This document shows, one piece after another, positions 58,952 to 64,000 of a stretch of 64,000 nucleotides of DNA. The notes below the pieces were generated by a model. It searched no databases and was not told the DNA's origin. It saw only the letters and a program-made list of their open reading frames with translations. Origin of the DNA: Desulfovibrio sp. (GTDB lineage Bacteria; Desulfobacterota; Desulfovibrionia; Desulfovibrionales; Desulfovibrionaceae); the NCBI GenBank assembly GCA_030145055.1, contig JAQYWK010000001.1, forward strand, positions 310,001 through 374,000, given 5' to 3'. Each line of letters begins with the position of its first letter. Positions within the stretch are counted from its first letter, which is position 1. The position numbers and the translations under genes were made by a program.

Positions 58952-59545
58952 CTATGTATTCTTTATTTGATTGAATTTGGCCGGAGAACCCTTTGCGACA
59001 GAGTTAGCCGGAACATTATTTAGTACAAGTGAATTACTGCCGATAACCGCATTGTCGCCAATGGTCAATTCCCCAAGTATTTGTGAATTTGAGTACATGG
59101 TGACATCGTTACCTATTACGCATCCTTTACCCGCATCAATTTTGTGCCCGATGGTACATCCTTGATATATTCGGAACCCTTTACCAATGCTATTTCTACT
59201 GCCGATGACCGTGCCGAGACCGTGGGTTATATAGAAACCTTCGTCAATGTGGGTTGAGAAATATAATTCGCATCCGCAGATTTCGCGAAGCGCCCAGTGG
59301 ATGTTAGCTAGCAGGGGGTGATCTTGTTCTTTTGAAAAAATAAGATTCCCAAGCCTGTAAAGAAATATTGGAAGTTCGTTGCAATTAGATTGTATTTTAC
59401 CAGTGATGACTTCTGAGGGCAGGTCATAATGATACTTCACATCTAGTAAACATAATTCATGTGCATTTTTGAGCGTTGAAATGTCTAGAGTGCGAGGATT
59501 GTATTTGTATGACTTAGATAAAATAAAATTAACAAAGTCATACAT
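58952..59545 (-). CDS. Serine acetyltransferase-like hexapeptide acyltransferase
   Basis: 197 residues. The C-terminal ~100 residues resemble the CysE beta-helix: FYITHGLGTVIGS, RIYQGCTIGHKI, then ILGELTIGDNAVIGSNSLVLNNVP. The N-terminal part is helical and different from true CysE. Glycan-linked relatives of CysE (WbbJ-, NeuO-like) acetylate sugars. It stands between the SDR gene and the ABC transporter with gaps of 29 and 2 bases, so it is part of the same operon. The acceptor is not known; cysteine synthesis is improbable without other cys genes. Confidence 0.78.
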   Translation of the reverse strand: MYDFVNFILSKSYKYNPRTLDISTLKNAHELCLLDVKYHYDLPSEVITGKIQSNCNELPIFLYRLGNLIFSKEQDHPLLANIHWALREICGCELYFSTHIDEGFYITHGLGTVIGSRNSIGKGFRIYQGCTIGHKIDAGKGCVIGNDVTMYSNSQILGELTIGDNAVIGSNSLVLNNVPANSVAKGSPAKFNQIKNT

Positions 59546-59547
59546 AG

Positions 59548-61248
59548 CTATACATTACCCTTCACAAGAATAGGCTGCATATTTCCAATTTTATAAACCT
59601 TGTCACACCGTTCAATTGTACTGAGCCTGTGAGCAATGATAAGCAGTGTTCTATCTCCACTGAGGTCATATATCTTGTCCATGATGCGACTTTCAGTATC
59701 ACTATCTAACGCAGATGTTGCCTCGTCAAGCACAAGAAGCTTCGGGTTTCCGTACAAAGCGCGTGCTATGGCTATTCTCTGCTTCTGCCCACCGGAGAGC
59801 ATTATTCCTCCATCACCGACCATTGTCTCTAGCCCTTCCTTTTTATTTAGGAAGTCGAGTATATCGGCTTGAGCTAAAACTTTTTTTATTTTCTTAATAT
59901 CCATCGGGCGACCGAAAGCGACGTTTTCGGCAACGTTTGCATCAAAGAGGTAAATATTTTGCGGAATATAGCCTATATAAGATCTCCATGATTTCAAGTT
60001 TTCGGAACTAAGCTTAGTTCCATCGATTGAGATATTCCCAGAATATTCAGGGTACATGCCTATGATTACGTCAGCTAGAGTTGATTTCCCTGAACCACTG
60101 TCGCCTATGAGAGCTACTTTATCACCAGTTTTGATAGTCAAATTGACCTTTTCAAGGACTGGCGTAGCTTCGCCGTAACTAAAACTGACGTTTTCAAGCT
60201 CTATCGCATTATTAAAAGTAAGGGGTAATTCCCCTAAGGAGTCAGTTTGTATAGTGAAATCATCATAAACAATATCAAGGGTCTTTTTGTAATACATGAT
60301 ATTGTTATAGCTCGATACAATGCGGTTTACAGAAGGAAGAAGCCTGTAGAGAGCCAGTGCATACATTGTTACAATCGGTAAAACCTCTGCCACATTGTTT
60401 GAAGAATATACAACATAAACAACAATGCTTATCAGTGTAGAAAAGCCGAGAGTTTCAAGTGAATATCTAGGAACATGTGAAAGGGAAGCTGTGACAATGT
60501 TTGCCCAGACAAACCCTTTGCTGGATTTAAGAAAGTTATCAAGGGTCATTGATTCACTAGACATAAGTTTGATAATTTTCATGTTACCGAATGATTCACC
60601 GGCAATTCTAAAATACTTTTCTTGATGGTCCACTCGCTTGCGGCCTTGAGCGGTGATTGTTTTGGTTATGGTTTTAAATAGAATTAAAACCATAACGCCT
60701 AAGAATGCGGTTAAGGCAACTGTAATCTTAATATCAACCGCAAGTAGTACGCCGTATAGAAATATCAGGACAAAAAATTCTGAACAAAGCAGTAATACCG
60801 CCATGAACATGTTGCCCATATTTTGTGTTTCAGAGACAAGAGATTTAGATAGGCTTGCTGAGTTCATTCCTACAAATCTTTGATAGCTCATAAAAAGATA
60901 ATTACTGAATAATCTTTTCGCAATTGAATGTGCTCTGCCTTGGGAAAAACGGCTCATCATATAAAATGAGGTTAAGTTCACAATACTTTTAAATATGAAA
61001 AAACCTATGAAAGTTAAGCCAAAAGTTACAACAAAATCTTTAGGACTTTGAAAACCTAGAAAAGTATAAACATAATGATAGTACTTATTAGTCTCTATCA
61101 ATGACGGATCACTGGCTACTGCAATAAAAGGCATGACCGCAGAAATACCAACAGTTTCAATGCAAGAAACAAAGATAGTAAACAGCATCAGCAAAATAAA
61201 CTTTTTGCGATCTTTAGGTGAAAGGATTGTCAGTAGCTTTTTAATCAT
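59548..61248 (-). CDS. ABC exporter half-transporter, PglK/MsbA-like flippase
   Basis: 566 residues, one membrane domain fused to one ATPase, the size of Campylobacter PglK. About six membrane helices fill residues 15-310. The ATPase has Walker A GDSGSGKST (about residue 380), Q-loop, signature LSGGQKQR (about 483), Walker B LLVLDEATSALD and H-loop IIAHRLST. As a homodimer it would flip a lipid-linked oligosaccharide across the inner membrane. With pglC-F in the window it could carry bacillosamine-started glycans. MsbA-type lipid A or peptide export remains possible. Confidence 0.85.
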   Translation of the reverse strand: MIKKLLTILSPKDRKKFILLMLFTIFVSCIETVGISAVMPFIAVASDPSLIETNKYYHYVYTFLGFQSPKDFVVTFGLTFIGFFIFKSIVNLTSFYMMSRFSQGRAHSIAKRLFSNYLFMSYQRFVGMNSASLSKSLVSETQNMGNMFMAVLLLCSEFFVLIFLYGVLLAVDIKITVALTAFLGVMVLILFKTITKTITAQGRKRVDHQEKYFRIAGESFGNMKIIKLMSSESMTLDNFLKSSKGFVWANIVTASLSHVPRYSLETLGFSTLISIVVYVVYSSNNVAEVLPIVTMYALALYRLLPSVNRIVSSYNNIMYYKKTLDIVYDDFTIQTDSLGELPLTFNNAIELENVSFSYGEATPVLEKVNLTIKTGDKVALIGDSGSGKSTLADVIIGMYPEYSGNISIDGTKLSSENLKSWRSYIGYIPQNIYLFDANVAENVAFGRPMDIKKIKKVLAQADILDFLNKKEGLETMVGDGGIMLSGGQKQRIAIARALYGNPKLLVLDEATSALDSDTESRIMDKIYDLSGDRTLLIIAHRLSTIERCDKVYKIGNMQPILVKGNV

Positions 61249-61250
61249 TT

Positions 61251-62210
61251 TTACTCTTCAATCTCGTAATCATTCATGTACCAGTCAACAGTCTTCTTAA
61301 GGCCTACTTCTAGCGGAACTTCAGGGATATATTTCAAAACTTTGGTCGATTTTGAAATGTCTGAAAGACGGTCTTTTACCGCATCCCAGTCGCGTCGTTC
61401 GATGAAGACTATTTCTGATATTGATCCTGTGAATTCGATGATCATATTTGCCAGGTCGATGATTTGAGTTGGATTTCCGGTTCCGCCGTTAAACACATCG
61501 CCATCTTTCACGTCAGTAGTTGCCGCCAACGTTAGAAGCTGGGCGGTATTTCCTACGAATGTGAAGTCACGGGTTTCTGTTCCGTCTCCAGTAATGTTTA
61601 ACGGTTCACCTTTCATTGCACGAACAATGAAATTGGGGATTACGTTACGGTATGCGCCGTGTGGTTCGTATGGTCCGTATGTGTTGAACACTCTTATGGA
61701 TACGCAGGGCAATGCGTACATGGTGGCGTAGTACTTAACGTATAGTTCAGCTGTGTACTTATTAATCGCGTAGGGGGTTTCGTGCGGGTAGATGTAATCA
61801 TCTTCGCGCATGATTGCTGCATTTCCGTATACGCAGGATGAAGATGTATATACGAACTTTTTCAGTTCCTTATTCTCTTTGCATATTTCAAGCAGATTCA
61901 TGGTCCCAATGATGTTGGCTTGAACATCTTTGAATGGGTGATCCACTGAATTCTGGTTTGCAAAATGTGCTGCTAAGTGGAAAACATAGTTCGGCTTGAA
62001 TTCTTCCATAACTGATCGGTAAGACTCAATCTTTCCGATGTCTGAATTATGAAAAATGATACGTTCATCATCTGGAAGATAGTTCTGATATCCTGATGAA
62101 AGATCGTCGAGAACAAGCACCTGTCCCACTTCGTCACGAAGTAGTCTTTCAATTAAGTTCAGGCCTATTGCTCCGGCGCCGCCAGTTACAAGAATTTTGG
62201 CATTATTCAT
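61251..62210 (-). CDS. UDP-glucose 4-epimerase-like SDR
   Basis: 319 residues. Cofactor motif VTGGAGAIGLNLI, active site TSSSCVYG and YAINKYTAE (Tyr-x-x-x-Lys), and the substrate region RVFNTYGPYE and GDGTETRDFTFV. The layout is that of GalE/WbpP-type 4-epimerases or closely related dehydratases (ArnA/UXS-like). It overlaps the next glycosyltransferase gene by 8 bases, so it belongs to that transferase set; it likely supplies its donor. The exact epimerisation is not decidable here. Confidence 0.8.
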   Translation of the reverse strand: MNNAKILVTGGAGAIGLNLIERLLRDEVGQVLVLDDLSSGYQNYLPDDERIIFHNSDIGKIESYRSVMEEFKPNYVFHLAAHFANQNSVDHPFKDVQANIIGTMNLLEICKENKELKKFVYTSSSCVYGNAAIMREDDYIYPHETPYAINKYTAELYVKYYATMYALPCVSIRVFNTYGPYEPHGAYRNVIPNFIVRAMKGEPLNITGDGTETRDFTFVGNTAQLLTLAATTDVKDGDVFNGGTGNPTQIIDLANMIIEFTGSISEIVFIERRDWDAVKDRLSDISKSTKVLKYIPEVPLEVGLKKTVDWYMNDYEIEE

Positions 62211-63381
62211 CGATCAAAGCCTCACGTATATTTTCGTAGTTGTTATTCATGTTGTAGAAATCTTTACGACCAGCAGTCAGCATGGAATCATCAGCATTCT
62301 CGAGTCTATCAAGCAAAGACGCGATTGCTGGAACATCTGCACTGTCTGCGACCAGTAAATCATCTTGAACTTTGCGGATAATATCAGTCGTTGTAGATGA
62401 AAGCGGTGTCAGTGCCGCTAAAGGTTTTCCTGCTCCGATATAATCAGCAAGCTTGGACGGGAAAAATGGTGAATTATTCAGCGGAGCATCGATAACCAGT
62501 AAAATGTCAGCATCGGAAAGAACTTGAATTGATTTAAGGTACGGAATCGGGTCGAAAATTTTGATTGTATCCGCACATTTTTCCTGCGCCAGCGCGCGTT
62601 CATCCTCTTTCATGCGGCCATAAAAGTGAAATTCCAAATTTTGCGGCAGAACCTGTTCAATTGCTTCAATGAGCGGAACCACAGTCCGCAATCCATAAAT
62701 ATTGCCTGTGTGCGCAATTATTTTTTTGCCGCCGGTAGGCTTATTGTCACTGTATAGATCAGGGTCAAAAACATGCGGCAAAACTCTGATTTTAGAGTTG
62801 TCAGCTTTAAGGCCGTTAACAAACATATCGCGTGTCTTTTCGGAGGTGACGGTGATTTTGTCAACCTTTGAAAGGATACCTGCTTCCAGATGCTTGTTGA
62901 TTTTTCTCTGCAAGACAGTTCGGTATGAAATATAAGGATTCATGGTCCATGGATCGGAAAAGTGTGCAGTCCAGTGGATCTTAGGAATAGCTTTTTTTAT
63001 TTCAAATCCTGCCAAATGATTAACCAGCGGAGATGAGTGAGTGTAAATATTTTCGATTTTAAATTCAGAAATAATTTTGAGCGCAGCTTTCTTTGCTGGA
63101 AATTTCCACCAGAGCTTGCGGTCAGTAATTTCAAGGCCACCACATATGTAGTGCAGAGCCTTCTCTGCCGGAAGTTTTTCAACGCGGTGAATAATGATGT
63201 TTTCATGTTCACGGCAAAGCGCGGAGTCGAGGTATTCGAAATCCGGAGTATCGCAGGAGGTCAGTACATGAACTTGATGCCCATTTTGCGCGAGCGCAAT
63301 GGCTCTACGCTGAACCTGGATAGACTCTGGCGAAAGGATGGGCGGAAAATCGTATGCTATGAAAAGTATTGATTTATTCAT
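62203..63381 (-). CDS. Glycosyltransferase family 4
   Basis: 392 residues, GT-B fold. It opens with ILFIAYDFPPILSPESIQVQRRAIALAQNGHQVHVLT, the classic start of GT4 enzymes that build glycans from nucleotide sugars. The donor half has AHTGNIYGLR, EFHFYGRMK, and SKLADYIGAGKPLAALTP near the end. It would transfer one sugar to the lipid-linked glycan. It follows the next gene by 3 bases and overlaps the SDR gene by 8. The sugar and linkage are unknown. Confidence 0.82.
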   Translation of the reverse strand: MNKSILFIAYDFPPILSPESIQVQRRAIALAQNGHQVHVLTSCDTPDFEYLDSALCREHENIIIHRVEKLPAEKALHYICGGLEITDRKLWWKFPAKKAALKIISEFKIENIYTHSSPLVNHLAGFEIKKAIPKIHWTAHFSDPWTMNPYISYRTVLQRKINKHLEAGILSKVDKITVTSEKTRDMFVNGLKADNSKIRVLPHVFDPDLYSDNKPTGGKKIIAHTGNIYGLRTVVPLIEAIEQVLPQNLEFHFYGRMKEDERALAQEKCADTIKIFDPIPYLKSIQVLSDADILLVIDAPLNNSPFFPSKLADYIGAGKPLAALTPLSSTTTDIIRKVQDDLLVADSADVPAIASLLDRLENADDSMLTAGRKDFYNMNNNYENIREALIDE

Positions 63382-63384
63382 CTT

Positions 63385-64000
63385 TTATAAAGCCTTTGCG
63401 CTCATGAGCTTTTTATAAAGGTCTGCGTATTTGGTTTCTGTCTCGCAAGGATTCCAGTTTTTATTGGAGTACTCTTTTGCCAGACTACCTAACTTTTCAC
63501 GTTCAGTTTGATCCATGAGTGCGCTCAAAGCTTCGTTGTATCCTTTGGCACTGTTTTCTACCAAAGTCATCCATCCATCTTCGAATTCAGGAACTTGTAT
63601 TTTGGTCCGCTTATTAACAATGATAGGAAGCCCACTAAGGGATGCTTCAAGCACTGTCTTAGGGATTCCGTCATAGTCACAGTGAATGGCGAATACATCG
63701 AAGGACGGTGTTTGTTCGCACAGATCATCGTTTGCCATTCTAGGAATGAAAATTACTTTTCCCGGTCCATCAAGCGACTTGGCTTTCTCTTCCAAACCAG
63801 CACGAAGAGGTCCGTCCCCAACTATGGTAAGCTCTGTGTTTCCGGTTATTGCTGCTTCAATTAGATGAATGGGGTTTTTGCCAGGAATTAGTCTTCCCAC
63901 TGACAAAACCTTTAGCGGTCCATCAGATGCATAATCATCTTTAGACTTTATTTTGTCAGGATTTACAGCGTTGTAGATAGTTTTGTGTGATGCAGGGTTT
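63385..64000 (-). CDS. Glycosyltransferase family 4, C-terminal part
   Basis: The frame is open to the window edge, so the N-terminal half is missing. The visible 205 residues begin in the interdomain region (NPASHKTIYNAVNPD, typical of GT4 where the first half ends) and go on with LSVGRLIPGKNPIHLI, LTIVGDGPLRAGLE, FIPRMANDD and AIHCDYDGIPKTVLEASLSGLPIIVNK, which holds the E-x7-E type donor site. It would be a lipid-linked glycan transferase, coupled to the previous gene by a 3-base gap. Confidence 0.82.
   Translation of the reverse strand, partial: NPASHKTIYNAVNPDKIKSKDDYASDGPLKVLSVGRLIPGKNPIHLIEAAITGNTELTIVGDGPLRAGLEEKAKSLDGPGKVIFIPRMANDDLCEQTPSFDVFAIHCDYDGIPKTVLEASLSGLPIIVNKRTKIQVPEFEDGWMTLVENSAKGYNEALSALMDQTEREKLGSLAKEYSNKNWNPCETETKYADLYKKLMSAKAL

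Noticed and set aside
58952-59545. cysE serine acetyltransferase for cysteine synthesis
   Set aside because: Only the C-terminal beta-helix resembles CysE; the N-terminus differs and the setting is a glycan operon.
1-64000. CRISPR array, tRNA or rRNA genes
   Set aside because: No regularly spaced direct repeats and no tRNA- or rRNA-like sequence were seen on reading through; absence was not tested with a dedicated program.

Overview
The window comes from a low-GC Gram-negative bacterium with a type II secretion system (T2SS), Kdo/LPS synthesis (kdsD) and a very large surface-glycan locus. The gene families and base composition would suit a marine Desulfovibrio-type deltaproteobacterium. That is inference; no rRNA or tRNA gene is present to settle it.

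Layout. (1) 1-1970: end of a glycan operon on the + strand, with a WaaE-like glycosyltransferase and the fdtA/fdtB pair for a dTDP-3-amino-3,6-dideoxyhexose. (2) About 2005-3320: an IS110-family insertion sequence of IS1111 layout, with imperfect subterminal inverted repeats and a structured non-coding 3' segment that may encode its guide (bridge) RNA, followed by a bidirectional terminator. (3) 3417-15277: T2SS region. A minus-strand operon carries a propeller-like lipoprotein, gspG-H-I-J-K-L-M-N and mnmM; a divergent plus-strand set carries a histidine kinase, a response regulator with an unusual RelE-like C-terminus, gspC and gspF. gspD and gspE are not in the window. (4) 15290-27068: a plus-strand series with kdsD, asnB, a complete pglC-D-E-F bacillosamine set plus a PglA-like transferase, then an MBOAT acyltransferase and a partner that joins an SGNH-like domain to ankyrin repeats. 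(5) 27619-64000: about 36 kb of almost entirely minus-strand glycan genes, the exceptions being a GtrA gene at 30.2 kb and a small unknown gene at 53.7 kb.

The large minus-strand locus falls into modules. One is a Gtr-like lipid-linked sugar module (GtrA, GtrB-type GT2, GT-C membrane protein). Another is a dedicated acyl assembly line (acyl carrier protein, KAS III-like enzyme, methyltransferase, SDR reductase, AAC(3)-family acyltransferase), probably decorating an amino sugar with a short acyl chain. A third is a nonulosonic acid module (PtmE-like nucleotidyltransferase, LegC-like aminotransferase, NeuB-family synthase, NeuA-family CMP-transferase) beside an amidotransferase trio (PseA/WbpG-like, HisH-like, HisF-like) expected to make acetamidino groups. 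A PglK/MsbA-like ABC flippase and several glycosyltransferases complete the set. Together the genes suggest a heavily amino-, acyl- and amidino-modified glycan on LPS, capsule, flagellin or another surface protein. The acceptor cannot be told from the sequence.

The least ordinary items are the acyl-assembly cassette, the receiver/RelE-like fusion, the SGNH/ankyrin fusion beside the MBOAT gene, the IS110 guide-RNA candidate, and a 31-bp promoter-like motif found in two places 6 kb apart.
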